Origin: Protonemura montana
Taxonomy: Eukaryota; Arthropoda; Insecta; Plecoptera; Nemouridae
DNA: 64,000 bases
Reading direction: 5' to 3'
NCBI GenBank assembly: GCA_947568835.1
Contig: OX387605.1
Location: 7,444,418 to 7,508,417, forward strand
This document shows, one piece after another, positions 13,571 through 24,802 of this stretch. The translations under genes and the position numbers were made by a program. The notes under the pieces are model-generated. The model searched no databases, was not told where the DNA came from, and saw nothing but the letters and a program-made list of their open reading frames with translations. Numbering within the stretch: the first letter of the stretch is position 1; the number at the start of each line of letters is the position of its first letter.

Positions 13571-14729
13571 ATGAAGCTCTTCGCCGAAGCTGAAGACAAA
13601 GAGCTTGACAAATTGAAAATAAACCTTGCTGATGCGCTTGCTGAAGAAGCAAAAATTATTATTAACATAAACAAGCTAGAAAACTGCTTAAAATCTGAGC
13701 AGTTCAATGAAATAATTGACATGAATAAGTCTGTCACTCGTGGCAGGTATGTATGCCTTGCTTCATATATTGTATTTGAATCTTTTATTGCTTGTCTTGA
13801 AATCGGCACTTACTATATTATAAAATATAAATATAAACCCCTTACCCTATTACAACCTTACCCTTTATGCTACTTATAATAACTTGTAATATAATATTTT
13901 GTACATTTCTATTACAGAGCTATTGCTCATGTTTATGACGCCCCGAACACGAAGAACTTCTCATCAAGATCTGAGTTTTTAGAGCATATTTCTGACAAAC
14001 ATGTTCCAGAGCTAGACACCATGCTAAGTGGAGTAGAGTTCAAAGTTCAACAGGTTCATAGCGCTCTAAATGGCATTCAATATAAGTTTTCCATAGCATC
14101 AGGAAAGGTTGAATTTTTCCTTCATTTTTTGTGGTGTGAACAGTCAAATTCGGTGAAGCATGTGAAGGTTGAATTTCCCTTGGCTAGACATAGAGTGGAG
14201 CTTGCACCTTCAATACGTACATTGGAACGACAAAAAAATGTGCATAAAATTATCAGGATGGTGACGGAGTATTCCAATAAATGTGATCACCGAGAAAAAA
14301 TCTTGAGAGAACTAGTGCAAAAATATGGTTCTATTTTAAAATACACCACTTCTGAAAATGAGGGATATGATTTTGGAATATTCGACCAAAGCACCGGAAA
14401 AAAATACTTTGAAGCCAATTGGATGATATCTCTATTCAAGGATGTAAATAAAATGGACCACTGCTTCTCCTTTAATATCCACAAAGAAGGTAATGTGCTC
14501 TAAAACCTAACCTAGCCTGTGTTCAGCAGCAATCACATAATTATAATGATCTGGAAATGTAACACCAACGTCGGTTCTTTTACTTTTTTCAGCCGAGGCA
14601 TTAAGTGAAGCTCAAAAAGAAATATTCAAAACCCTTACGAGAGGGTCTGACCATTCTGGCGACCACTTGAATGTTCGTAGGCTTATTGAGCACCTTGTTC
14701 GAGGCTTCTCTAATTGGCTACAGGAATAA
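13571..14729 (+). CDS. CENPP: CENP-P-like kinetochore (CCAN/COMA complex) protein (three exons, 294 aa)
   Basis: Coding exons: 13571-13746, 13918-14489, 14593-14729, with GT-AG introns in phases 2 and 1. The N-terminal ~55 residues are charged and helical, fitting a short coiled coil. The middle has the pattern of an RWD-type kinetochore fold, with an LSGVEF element, a GKVEFFLHF strand, a VKVEFPL strand and a long helix ending in LVQKYG. The C-terminus (ALSEAQKEIF to LVRGFSNWL) resembles the end of vertebrate CENP-P, and the total length is close to the 288 aa of human CENP-P. CENP-P pairs with CENP-O in the constitutive centromere-associated network. The assignment rests on remembered family pattern, not on a search; CENP-O or another RWD kinetochore protein is the main alternative. 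An upstream ATG at 13543 runs into a stop after 16 codons. Confidence 0.55.
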
Positions 14730-14810
14730 AGACCAGAAAACATCATCTGTTGACTACTGGGAGTGACTCCTGCTACTTTGTGCTCCTATATTAAATAACT
14801 TGATGTAACT

Positions 14811-14816
14811 AATAAA
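14811..14816 (+). terminator. Polyadenylation signal of the CENP-P-like gene
   Basis: AATAAA stands 82 bp downstream of the stop codon and is followed by a T-rich stretch. The position and motif fit a cleavage and polyadenylation signal. Confidence 0.6.
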
Positions 14817-15049
14817 ACACTGCCTTCAATTAATCATCAACATTTCAATTAGTTGTCCCTTTGGGTCTTTCGTCTCGTTGCTGTTTAGTCTAGTCTGTGC
14901 ATCCTTTTGTTTATTTAATTGACTAATGTAATGCACGGCCAATTGGTGGAAAGTAAGGAAGACAGTTACAGGCAGTAGAAATAAAAATGTTGTGAAGTAC
15001 AAGGTAAGATATTGGAGAAGATGGAGAAGATCAAAGAAAGAAGTTAGGG

Positions 15050-15195
15050 GTGGAAAATCTTAAATTTAAATTGGATAGGAAAAGATTGCCTTGGTTTGAT
15101 AACGTAAAGGGAAAAGTTGAAAAAATAATAGGCTACAGTTGTGGGAGGAATGAGGGTGGGAAGACCAAGAGGGAAATAGAGAGGAATTATTGCAT
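15050..15195 (+). pseudogene. Possible LINE C-terminal tail remnant
   Basis: An open stretch contains RLPWFDNVKGKVEKIIG followed by GGKTKRE. This recalls the conserved tail of many LINE open reading frames (a WFGHV-type motif followed by a GRPRKR-type basic motif). It is short and lies on the opposite strand from the reverse transcriptase remnant just downstream, so it would be a separate insertion. The support is weak. Confidence 0.3.
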
Positions 15196-15610
15196 AGGCC
15201 CATAACCACTCATAAATGGAACTAATTCACTTTCCCCTCAACTTACCTCTGATTAAACTTTATGATGACGGAAGTACGCATCACGTAAGAGCTTATTGTG
15301 CTGACCGCCAGGGCAGGTAGAGATGATCTTATAGATGTTTAGTGACCTACAGCAAAGACAATTGTCTCTTCATACATTTAAACACGGTTTCCCTCATCAG
15401 CTTCACAAAACGGGTTTATTAATTTATCTGGACAGACAAGAAATTGTTGAAAAATGTTGCCTAAAATTCATATGAGTGGAAATAGACTGTAGTGAGCATG
15501 TAAATCAGCTTTTGAAGCCCAGTGACTAGATGTTATTACAAATAACAAAACATAGGATGATATACTTTATGACCATTGTCGATAATATATATTTATGAAA
15601 TACTATTGTC

Positions 15611-16667
15611 TTAATACTTGTCATTGTGGTTAAAATATTGATCAACAGAGTAAAAACAATTGTCAGTTAAAAATTGTTTAAAAGTAGCCTTGAAAGCTTC
15701 ACCACTTTTTTCTTTAATAGCGCTAAGAATTTTACTATAAAATCTTGAGCCTATGATTCGTCCTCGAGACCATTTATCAGTTTTACTTAATTCAATTCGG
15801 ATATCTTTTTTGTTTCTTACATCATAGTCGTGGTCTTTGTCAGTAGTTTGTAAACTAGCGTGGCTTTCGATTAAAAAAACAACAGTACAATAGATATAAT
15901 GACATGGCAAGGTTAAAATGTTAAATTTGATAAAATATTTAATACACAAGTCCTTGTAAAAGATTTCAGCACATCGATCCTTGCTGGCCCGAACCATTGA
16001 CCTGATAGTTTTTTTTTTCGTAAAAAAAAGTCTCTTTGTAAAGGGTGACCAACCCCAAAGAATTATATGATATCTTAAAATGGACTCTATATTTGAAAAG
16101 TAAACCATTTTCACTAGGCTGGGAGATAAAAATGTCATTAATCTTGTTATTAGGAATAATCCGGAGGAAATCTTACTACAGAGCGAGTCTACATGTGACT
16201 TCCAGCTTAATTTGTTGTCGACAAAGAGTCCTAGAAATTTTGTTTTCTCTTGTACCACCACGCTTTTAGCATTCAACCAGATTAAGGGATTGCTTCCCAT
16301 TTTGCAGCCTTGCTGGAATGCCATGAAGTTAGTTTTGTTTTGGTTTAGTAAAATATCATTTGATTGGCACCATTCGTTTAGTTGCGATATTGCCAAGTTT
16401 GTATCTTGTGTGAGTCCATCCCAGCTCTCTGATATAATCAAGTGAGTTGTATCGTCGGCAAAGAGTGTTAACGCGCCCCTTGGTTGGTAAAACATTAGTA
16501 AACAAAATGAAAAGTAGTGGAGCGATGACCAAGCCTTGGGGTAAGCCCACATTTGATGTTAATTCCTGACAGCTGTATTCCACACCCCGGCATTTAATGC
16601 TCACTACCGGCTTACGATTTTCGAGGTAAGAGCGTATCAGTTTGTTTGCTACGCCAGGTATTTCCAT
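15611..16667 (-). pseudogene. 5'-truncated, frameshifted LINE reverse transcriptase remnant
   Basis: Read on the minus strand, 16667 to about 16490 encodes the reverse transcriptase segment with VGLPQG and PLLFILFTN. The frame then shifts, and 16490 to 15611 continues with the catalytic FADDTT motif, a W..SNDILLNQNKT block, FLGLFVDNKLSW and a long C-terminal thumb and linker region. This is the usual non-LTR (jockey/CR1-like) order. The upstream palm motifs and endonuclease domain are missing. One indel near 16,480-16,490 separates the two frames. The rest stays open for about 300 codons, so the insertion is only moderately old. It cannot be autonomous. Confidence 0.8.
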
Positions 16668-16903
16668 TTGATTTAATTTTAATTTAATTTGGTGTTGGGT
16701 ATTGGATGCCGTTTAACCCCTTCAGAAAATCAGGTTCAAATTGTCCTTTATTTCTGAGGTGTGTGTTTTCATCATTACACATGATTTATGAGTTTGACAC
16801 GATTTTATTCTGGTAGATACAGTCGATTTAATATGTCGTTTAGCATGTTGAACTGCTGTACATAAAATACTTGCTTGTAGCCTCTTCAAGGGTACTATAA
16901 TGT

Positions 16904-16913
16904 CCGCCATGTT
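16904..16913 (-). promoter_or_regulatory. YY1-type site upstream of NOL8
   Basis: CCGCCATGTT is the reverse complement of AACATGGCGG, matching the AAnATGGCGG consensus of YY1/Pho. It lies 91 bp before the NOL8 start codon, where such sites often sit near the start sites of housekeeping and ribosome-biogenesis genes. No TATA box is seen nearby. The binding factor is inferred. Confidence 0.4.
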
Positions 16914-17003
16914 CAATCTGAATTTGCTGCTGGTTGGGATCTGGTTATTTTCATGTGTATGCTGAGACTTCGGTACTGAGTTCAATCTTTTTGGCAGTTA
17001 ACC

Positions 17004-20000
17004 ATGAGTCCTATACGGAAACGGATTTATTTGGGAAACTTACCGTTTGATGCCACTGAAGAAGAAGTATCAAAAAAATTCAGTAAATTTGGAAATGTCG
17101 TGAACGTGGAAATGAAATATCAGAGCGACACCAGCTTCGATGTTGGGTTACCCTGTTACGCCTTTTTAGACTTGGATATTAATGACAATGACCTGAATTC
17201 TTGTAAGTATGATGAGAAATGTCTCATCTCTTCACATTTTTTCTGCACTTTGCTATTTATTTTGTTTCAGGCAGGTGCGTTTTGTAATAATTATGAATTC
17301 GCGTGGGCAAACGTTAACCTTACATCTTTGCACATGGACCATGTGCGTGGAGTTGTTCTTTAATAATAGTGGGCCCCTGCTCGACGAATGCAGAAGGCTG
17401 GACTTATGACTTTGTTGATTATATTTTTGTCGATGGTTTCTATATGTTGATAAAAAAGACAAGTTGAATTTAATCTTATATCACATGAGTTACCGCTGTC
17501 TACAATCAGTAGCTCGTTTTTGTACTTTACTCGTGTATAATTGCTTAATTTTTGGGCCTTTCTAAAAGCCAACAAACATAAAACCAGATAAAACTCTTCC
17601 ATGGCTTTACATATATTTCTGCTTTAAAAAAAAAACATTGAAGACTCCAAGCAATGTTTATTTGTGGGGTGCATTTTTATTTCAAATCAGTTAATAGGCA
17701 GCCATTTGACAATCCATTGTCGAAAAGATTGGAGAATAGCGAACCACGACTTTTTCGTTGTAACGTAGGCAATATTTTCAATCAAATACAAATAAGTGCA
17801 GTTCAACCAATGCAGTGGTTATGGATAAATACTGCTGACAAGGAATAAGGTTCTATCTTCACCTTACGACTCAGGTATAATGATAAGAACAATAGTCCAG
17901 GGCACCAAAAGGCTGGAAAATTTGTGTGAGGTTGAAAGGAATTCTATGACCGTAAACTCAGCAGTATGACTTACCAGAAAATTAAGAAAAGTGCTGTGAG
18001 GTTCGATTGAGTGTTAACGTATCGGCTCTTGACTTAGGTCACTGCACCTCTTCTGTCTCGCTCTCTTCCCGTCCTTTTCACACTATTAGGAAAATCTCCT
18101 TAAGATTATTATTTAATTATTATCATTGTATTCAAATACGCGTTTAAAAAAAATCTGACTTATTTTTTCTTTTTATAATCCGATCAAAACTTTTCTATTT
18201 ATATTTGTTTTAAGAATGGCTAAAATATGAATTCTCGTGGCGGGATGAAAACGGGCCGTGACGTCAGAAATAGTGTTCTGACATCATTTTGGGTCACCTT
18301 TGCGTTCGCTACTGTTTCTTGACGTTTTTTGACGTCCTTCTGACGTCAGATATCACTTCATGTCATAAAAAATGACGACCCTCGTTTTCGTACGAGATTG
18401 AAACGCAAACATTTTAAACAGCTATATTTTATTCAAAATTGGATTTAGAAGAAAATAAAAAAAACGTGTTCATAATTTTCTCACAAAAAAAAATAAAAAA
18501 ATAGTTTCAAATTTAAAGAGATTTTTCTATTATAAGATTAAGAATGGCAAATAATACCAAAAGATACAAAGGATGCCAGTCAATGGAAAATTTGTATTGC
18601 ACTAAAAAAAATGTAATGACCCAGTGTTAGTTTATTACCTTGCCACAATCATAGTTTGGGTGTCCAGTTTCTGGGGTGCTTTCAAAGATATTTTATACTG
18701 TTTCATCTTGGCTCAAATTTAAGGGAATGTAAGGGAATCTACATACCTATAATTATTGCCTTTATTACTGAAGTGGGGTGGGCCCTACTGGATTGTGCAT
18801 CGTGCTTCCTGATTTTGTTATTTTTTTTGTATTTACCAAGTGCTTTATTTTTATAACTATCTTTCAAATTTGTTTTTCAGGCTTCTCGAAACTAAAATCC
18901 AAAAATTGGAGAGGCAACGTAATCAAACTAGAAATAGCAAAAGAGAGTTTCTTGAGTAGACTTGAGAAAGAAAGAAAAAATAATAGCCCTTCAATTGTGA
19001 ATACAATCGCAAGTCCGATCCATTTAACAAACTTTAACTTTGAATTAAAATCTGGAAAGGGAAGTCACATAAAATTTGAAGAAAATGAAGAAGTGGATAG
19101 CATCGAAGAAACTCATAATCTTAAAAAACATAAAAAGTTGAAGAAATGCCGCGAGTTACCCGCTGAGCCCTCTTGTTCTACGCCTAAAAAAGCGAATGTA
19201 CTAGACAAGTATGAATCCTCCAGCAATGTTTGGAAAGACGATCCTTCTCAGGAAACTAACTGTACACAGAAAAAAGAGAAAAAATACGAGAAGAAACAAA
19301 TGGGCAAAAGAACAGATGATCATGCAGAGATGGTTATAACGGATGATATTTCTAACATAGAGAGAAATAAAATTGCTGAGGAAAGACGGCTCAAGTCATT
19401 AGCGGTTAAAGAAAAGTCCGTTAAGCAGCAAAAGGATGCAGTGAAGCTTGCACTATCATCTGTGGTAAGACATTCTTGTTTAAATAGTCAACATGATCAG
19501 TAGCATTAATTTTTGTAGTCACTTGTTTCGTTGTTATTGGGAGTCTGGCAGTCGATTTCACCAACGCTGTTCAAAATGCTCTTTAATGACGTTTAGGGGT
19601 CATTGTAATCGGCGGTAATTTACTTTACAAGACTTGGATTGTTGAAAAGCAAAAATTTAGACAGGAAACACGAGAAAAGTTATTTTGAAAACGCAATTTT
19701 CGGAGACATGGAAATATAAACAAAATATTAATGAGACTACTTACTTTGACCTCAAATCACAGTTTAAAAGTCATACTCATACCCTTCCAGGCTCAATTAT
19801 TAAATGGCAATAAGGACAGAGAGAAAATAGTTACACCTGCCAACATTTTTAAATTTATATGTGACATATATGTAAAGCTTTCTATAATCATGACCAGATA
19901 AAAATATTAATTTGTATTTGTAATGATATTATTTTTTTTTTTTTTGTATTTATCTAAGCATCCTCATTCAAATATTTTTTAAATGACTGCTAATAATCGA

Positions 20001-23000
20001 GGAAAAATAATTTTTCCTAACACCTTGATTTCAGAGGAATCGGTCATAAGGTTCATTTTTAATGAATAGAAATTTGAACTTTGAAACAAATCTATTAACC
20101 TTTGATTTTATAAAAGTCAAAAGTTCAAAACTATGTCTAATTCTATCTAATATTTCCTTAACTCTCTCTGTAATAGGTCAGAATGAAAGCGAATTTTTAT
20201 TTAAATTTTTTTTAATTCCTGTACAGGACTCAAGCAAGAAAAACAACAGGTTAACGTTTAAAGATGATGACGATGATGAAGATGAGCCAGAAAGTCACTT
20301 CCAGAAAAATATAGCTTACCAGCAATCAAGGAATAACCCAGGCCTATTCCCTGATCATGAATCGGGCGATGAGGGTGGGGACGAAATTACTTTTGCCGTC
20401 AAAAAACAGTTTGAAGGGAAACACGGCCAAAGGGTAAGTTTTCGGTGTTAATTGTTATCGGTTTTAGTGTGAATGTTCATTTCTAAAGACTGGCTATTTG
20501 GGATATCAAAACATCCAGGCTCTACATGGAGTCAGTCTTAAACGAGCCTTTTTCCGAATTTAAGTGAAATATACTCAAAACCAATGGCATTTTCTGCTCA
20601 GATGTGAATCTGACGCTTGTTTGATGATGTAAGTTCTATACTGAGTTTGCAAAGGTTTAATGAAGTACTGCTCCAATTGTTTGAGAGGTTGGCAAAGACG
20701 TTTGTTTTCATCATATCGCCAATGATTGCATGGATGCAATGTGCACCGGGAGTGGCACAAGAAATAGCAACTCTGCCAGTCAAAGACACATGTTGCAACT
20801 GAGGAGAGCCGCTCGAGAAGGAAATATCAGCTAAATAATAATGTAATTAGTTTGAAGTTTGTAGCTTTTTATATTATTATACACATTTTAGCTTTTAGAT
20901 TTGAAATCTAAATACGGAAACGACGATCGTTTTACCCTGGATGAACGTTTCTACGACAGTGATAATGAGAAAGAAGAAATGAGTGCTGATGTGTCCACAA
21001 GTGATGAAGTACAGCGACAACTGGAGATTTTAAAGGGTATCGTGGGAGAAAACCTGCCGCGAGGCCCAAAAAAAATTAATACCGGATTACAGTGAGTCAA
21101 CCAACTGAACAAATACTTAATTTCATTTGGAAAATACCATGTTCATCATTCTTTGACCCATAATGGAGCAAGCTCCACTTTGATCTATTAGAAATCCTGT
21201 AGGTAACCAATGACTTACTTCCTTTTTTTTCAGAAAACCTGAAGAGAACTTTATGTTGCGATTTGATCCAACAGTAGCGGACCATCGCAAATTTGAGTTG
21301 TCGAAAGATGATCAGACCAAAGCTTCAATAAATCTACAAAAAGAGAAGAATAAAAGAAAACGGGATGTTGAACCGCCAGCAGTCGAAGTTTCAAAAGCTA
21401 AATATTACAAAGTGGCAGATTCGTTGAAAGAGTCGTTGAAGACAAACGAGGGCGGTGGGTTTAGTTTGCTGGAAATGTTCGGTGAACGCGATACAGTTGG
21501 TAAGAGCCTGGTTGCTGCCGCTTTCCCTCTTAACTACTACAATGGTGGCTGGTGTGAACCAGTAAGAACTTAGTATTTCAAGAGAGAAAATTGTAGCTTA
21601 TAATTTTTACTTTGTTAAAGAAAAAATTAAGATTTGGGGGAAAATTTCCAGTAGATTGTCCTAAGAGGTCTTGGTACGGAAATGTGGGCACTTATAAAAT
21701 TCTGACCTGACACCTGCTGATGTCTTGTCCTCTCTTTATCAACAGGGCCATTTCACAGGTTCCTGGTACCCTTGGACAAAAAATTACCTTTGCCTCCCCT
21801 TCTACCTCCCAACCCTGCGCCGTGTGTCAGCTCAGTACCGCCTTGTTTATCGATGTGTATTTGGTTTCCAGAGGTAGTCTGCCACCTGAATTCAACGTAA
21901 AGTCTCATTTCTATTCAGCACTGGTGCATAAATAATCGAAAAGTCTTTCATGTTTGGGTTTATGTTCCCGTTTGAGCATCAATTTTTGAGAGGGTAGTAG
22001 TGTTCCTAGTAGTGTTCGCGCATTGCAAGCGTTTGCAATTTAAATCAGATTTCACATTAATTTATGTTCTTTAGTATGATTGCATATCTATATACCATAT
22101 CATTTTGTATACCTTTCATATCACTTACATAATATGTAGTACCACTTTTCCATTTAAAAATTAAAATAAAATTATGTTTACCTTGTGGCAGAAATCAACA
22201 AGGATAATGTGGAAAAGGAAAAGGATAAAGAACCATTTAACGCTGACCATAAACCCAAGCGTACTCAGCCTGAAAACATGAATTCAACTTCAAAAACTTT
22301 GTCGGAGAGATCCGCTGAAAAGACCGAACTTGCTCCAATCCTGGCTTCGTGGGGGGAAACATTCTTCTACAGACCAGACGACCCGCGCTTATTTGGTAAC
22401 TATCATCGTCACCAATTCTCATTTGATGATTGATTATTGGGGTTTAACGACGCACTGTTTTGACATCTGGCCATGCGGTACTGGTCTGATGAAGTCAGTG
22501 AATGAGTGGATAATTATGAGGATGATTATGAACATAACCTAGCCTAGACGGGAGGAGAGGAACCCGGCGCCAGCACGTAGCCTACTCCTCTCGAATAGCA
22601 CCAAGGGGACCACTGGCTTAAAGTCCCTTCCGAAGGACAGAACAACCTGAACTACAGGATTCCTCCACAAATTCATGCTGTCGCGAGGTCAATAAGCAAG
22701 GCGAATGAAGTTGCTGTATTAACTTTCATCCCTCCAACCTCTCTCCCAAACAGAACTGTTCATGTGTATGATGGTCACTCTCAGATCTGGTGGTCGGCGT
22801 CGTCTCAGTGGAGTGAAGACGATGCTAGTGCGGAGGGTCGGGTTTGACCCCGTTGTCTCCGGTGTATGATGGTCACCCATCAGCTGTAAAATAATGTTTT
22901 TTTTTTGTTTTTTTGCAGAAGGCATCAAGTTCTTTAAGACAGAAAGCGAAGACCTCGACTTTAGGGAATTAAGATATGAGTTGCGAGACATTTGTAGACA

Positions 23001-23100
23001 TAAGTTGAGTACCGCTCGTAAGAAGGCGAAGGATCCGAGAAGTTTTGGGAATAGGGGGTTTCATGGAGCGCACCGGGGAAATAAAGGAAGGGGGCATTAA
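17004..23100 (+). CDS. NOL8: Nucleolar protein 8 (NOL8), RRM protein (seven exons, 613 aa)
   Basis: Coding exons: 17004-17202, 18881-19464, 20227-20433, 20892-21091, 21234-21499, 22192-22395, 22919-23100. All introns are GT-AG and phases (1, 0, 0, 2, 1, 1) close. Residues 7-85 form an N-terminal RRM (IYLGNLPF as RNP2) running into IKLEIAKESFLSRLEKE, a NOL8 signature. The middle is Lys/Glu-rich. The second half holds LTFKDDDDDEDE, LLDLKSKYGNDDRFTLDERF, a YYKVADSLKE block and a basic C-terminus, all matching the order in vertebrate NOL8. NOL8 binds RNA in the nucleolus and is needed for 60S/rRNA maturation. At 613 aa it is about half the human length; the loss is in the low-complexity centre. 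Introns carry a MITE relative, a tRNA-SINE fragment and an antisense 5S-SINE. Confidence 0.92.
18259..18348. promoter_or_regulatory. Cluster of CRE-like TGACGT motifs in NOL8 intron 1
   Basis: Two perfect TGACGTCA palindromes (18259-18266 and 18341-18348) flank two more TGACGT half-sites (about 18319 and 18330). CREB/ATF factors bind such sites. The density is more than expected by chance in AT-rich DNA, but the block could also be part of a diverged repeat. Confidence 0.35.
19547..20045. mobile_element. Diverged MITE relative in NOL8 intron 2
   Basis: This stretch aligns with the element at 9843-10351. Shared parts are the left arm (CACCAACGCTGTTCAAAATG, then GACGTTTAGG), the interior ACTTACTTTGACCTC with CAGTTTAAAA, and ATTTATCTAAGCATCC followed by TTCAAATATTT. 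The right inverted repeat is mostly lost (AATCGGTC remains at the end), so this copy is decayed. Confidence 0.6.
21971..22058 (+). repeat. tRNA-derived SINE, copy 3, 5'-truncated (NOL8 intron 5)
   Basis: Only the 3' body of the family is present. It runs from TTTGAGCATCAATTTTTGAG through AGGGTAGTAGTGTTCCTA to GCATTGCAAGCGTTTGCAAT. The tRNA-like head is absent and the AATAAAATACC stretch is deleted. 5' truncation fits LINE-assisted retrotransposition. Confidence 0.7.
22424..22886 (-). repeat. 5S-derived SINE, truncated copy in antisense orientation (NOL8 intron 6)
   Basis: The reverse complement matches 50527-50870 along its length. It has the end of the 5S-like head (GATGGGTGACCATC), the body CAGTTCTGTTTGGGAGAGAG, the GGAATCCTGTAGTTCAGGTT region, GAGTAGGCTACGTGC, and the 3' part GCATGGCCAGATGTCAAAAC with GTCGTTAAACCCC. 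The tail is AATAATCAATCATC-like. Inside the head are two 15-bp direct repeats (22764-22778 and 22862-22876) enclosing 83 bp that are absent from the other copy. It lies between NOL8 exons 6 and 7 without disturbing splice sites. Confidence 0.75.
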
Positions 23101-23137
23101 CGTTTTTTGTAGCTTTAATGTAGGTGTATATTACTTG

Positions 23138-23143
23138 ATTAAA
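23138..23143 (+). terminator. Possible NOL8 polyadenylation signal
   Basis: ATTAAA, the commonest variant signal, lies 38 bp beyond the NOL8 stop codon. Confidence 0.4.
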
Positions 23144-23459
23144 GCTAAAAAGTTCAATTATCTTATTCTACTATATTAAAGCATGTATGTACAATATAAT
23201 GCAGTTGTAATCTTTTTGGTTCACATTTATATATTTAGGTATGACTTTTGATTCCGGTACAAGATTATCACAAAACGTGGCAAAGTTAAGGTTATTCAAT
23301 ACATGAATACAGTAAACATTCTCAGTCTGGGAAGTTGTAAAATATTTTTGCAGTTTTTCTTAACCAATATCACATGCGAAGAGAGCATCACAACGACGGT
23401 GGGATTACTTCCTGTTTTTCCAAAGGGGTGTACCTTGAGATTTGTTTCTCGGTTGAAAT

Positions 23460-24802
23460 CTACGGAGTGTATCTTGGAGGAGGCTCATCAGGAAACACTA
23501 AAAGAGAGCAAATTAATTAGTTATATGTGTGTAGCTCATTTCTGGAGGTTCTCCTGGAAGCCTGAGACGAGGAATTTTTGCTCCAGCCTGCTCGTCTTAC
23601 ATTGTTGCGGTTTTCACAAAAGTATTGCGGCTCTCTAAATTTAATTGACTATCAATTGGCCAGTCAAATTCTGCCTTAAGGATCCCATGGGGCTTGGTCA
23701 CTCTTACGGCCTCATAGACCCCCGTGCTGATTTGCCTAAGGTGCCTTTCTTGCGTAGATTGCCAATTCGTCGAAAAACTATTTCTGCTTCTTTCCCAGCT
23801 AATTTTCTGTGGCACAGTATTTCAAAACCAATGATAAGACACTATGCTTTTCAAGAGTACATTAAATTTGTTGTGACGTTGATACCATTTTTGCTGTCGA
23901 TGCCTCGCTGCCGAACATGATTTGGTCTCTAGCTAGCGGCATTCAATAAACGTACCTGGGATCAAGGTGGGTGAATACGTCGGCAGTCTGGGGCTGGAGC
24001 CATCATACTGCTGCAGATGAAATTGGGAAGGTGCATACTGCCCTGCGGCACTCTCTGCAGTGGCCAACGACGATAGCTGGTATTGGCCATTATCAATCCT
24101 GGGGAGCGAAGGGTTCTGCGGAAAACGGAACTGATTGGCAACTGGACCGTGTGCTCCATGGCCAATCTGTGGAAGACTTGAGATTGTCGTAACGGCTGCA
24201 TCTGAAAATGAGAACGTGAACACAATTGTCTGATTTAATTCCTGCTACTGTTGTATATGTTTTCTTATAATTCAGATTTGTATGTGTTTTTCCCTTACTG
24301 TGTCGAACTCTTGCATTTTCAAGAGCCATGCGCCGCTTGTATATCAGGCAACACTTGCAGCATATACATGATAATAAAGCCACCCCTAGTAAAACTACTA
24401 AACCAGATATAATCCCTATCCAGATGTAGTACTCAGTATACCTGGAAATTAGAAATAATTGAGGGAAATCGATTCAATGAAAAAGATATTTAATTATATT
24501 TATTTTCCTGCAACTTGTACAAAACGTACTCTGGATGCTGTTCTGGTTTGCAATCTCCATATACATCCCTTTTGTAAGTAAAAGGACACGGAGAATATTC
24601 TGTAAAGCAAAAATGTTGTGAGAAAGAGGTTTGAAGGGTTGGCATTATAGTTATCACAAACTACACAGGAATTTACAGTTTGGTCAATAGATTTTCATCT
24701 CTTAATGTTACCTTCAGGTCTTTTACCTTCACAGACGCTTGTTTTCAAGACACCGCAGAACGCTACCACTCCTAGCACAGTCGATATACCCGTGTCCCAC
24801 AT
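23460..24802 (-). CDS. Small single-pass membrane protein with PPxY tail (five exons, 190 aa)
   Basis: Coding exons in transcript order: 24802-24727, 24599-24530, 24441-24299, 24201-23956, 23497-23460; phases 1, 2, 1, 1 close and all introns are GT-AG. Residues 1-24 form a signal peptide. A short ectodomain has two Cys (SPCPF, GDCKP). A membrane segment lies at about residues 55-75 and runs into CICCKCC and IYKRR. The tail is rich in Gln, Pro and Ser and ends with LPTYSP and EPPPRYTP. The last is a PPxY WW-domain ligand, used to recruit HECT ubiquitin ligases. The layout is that of the WBP1/VOPP1/CYYR1/Shisa-like group, but I do not recognise the orthologue. If the GTACGT donor of exon 4 is not used, the reading frame instead ends after GTFIECR. 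The gene is convergent with NOL8 (359 bp between stops). Confidence 0.72.

Noticed and set aside
15611..16667. Intact autonomous retrotransposon
   Set aside because: The 5' half and endonuclease are missing and a frameshift splits the palm domain.
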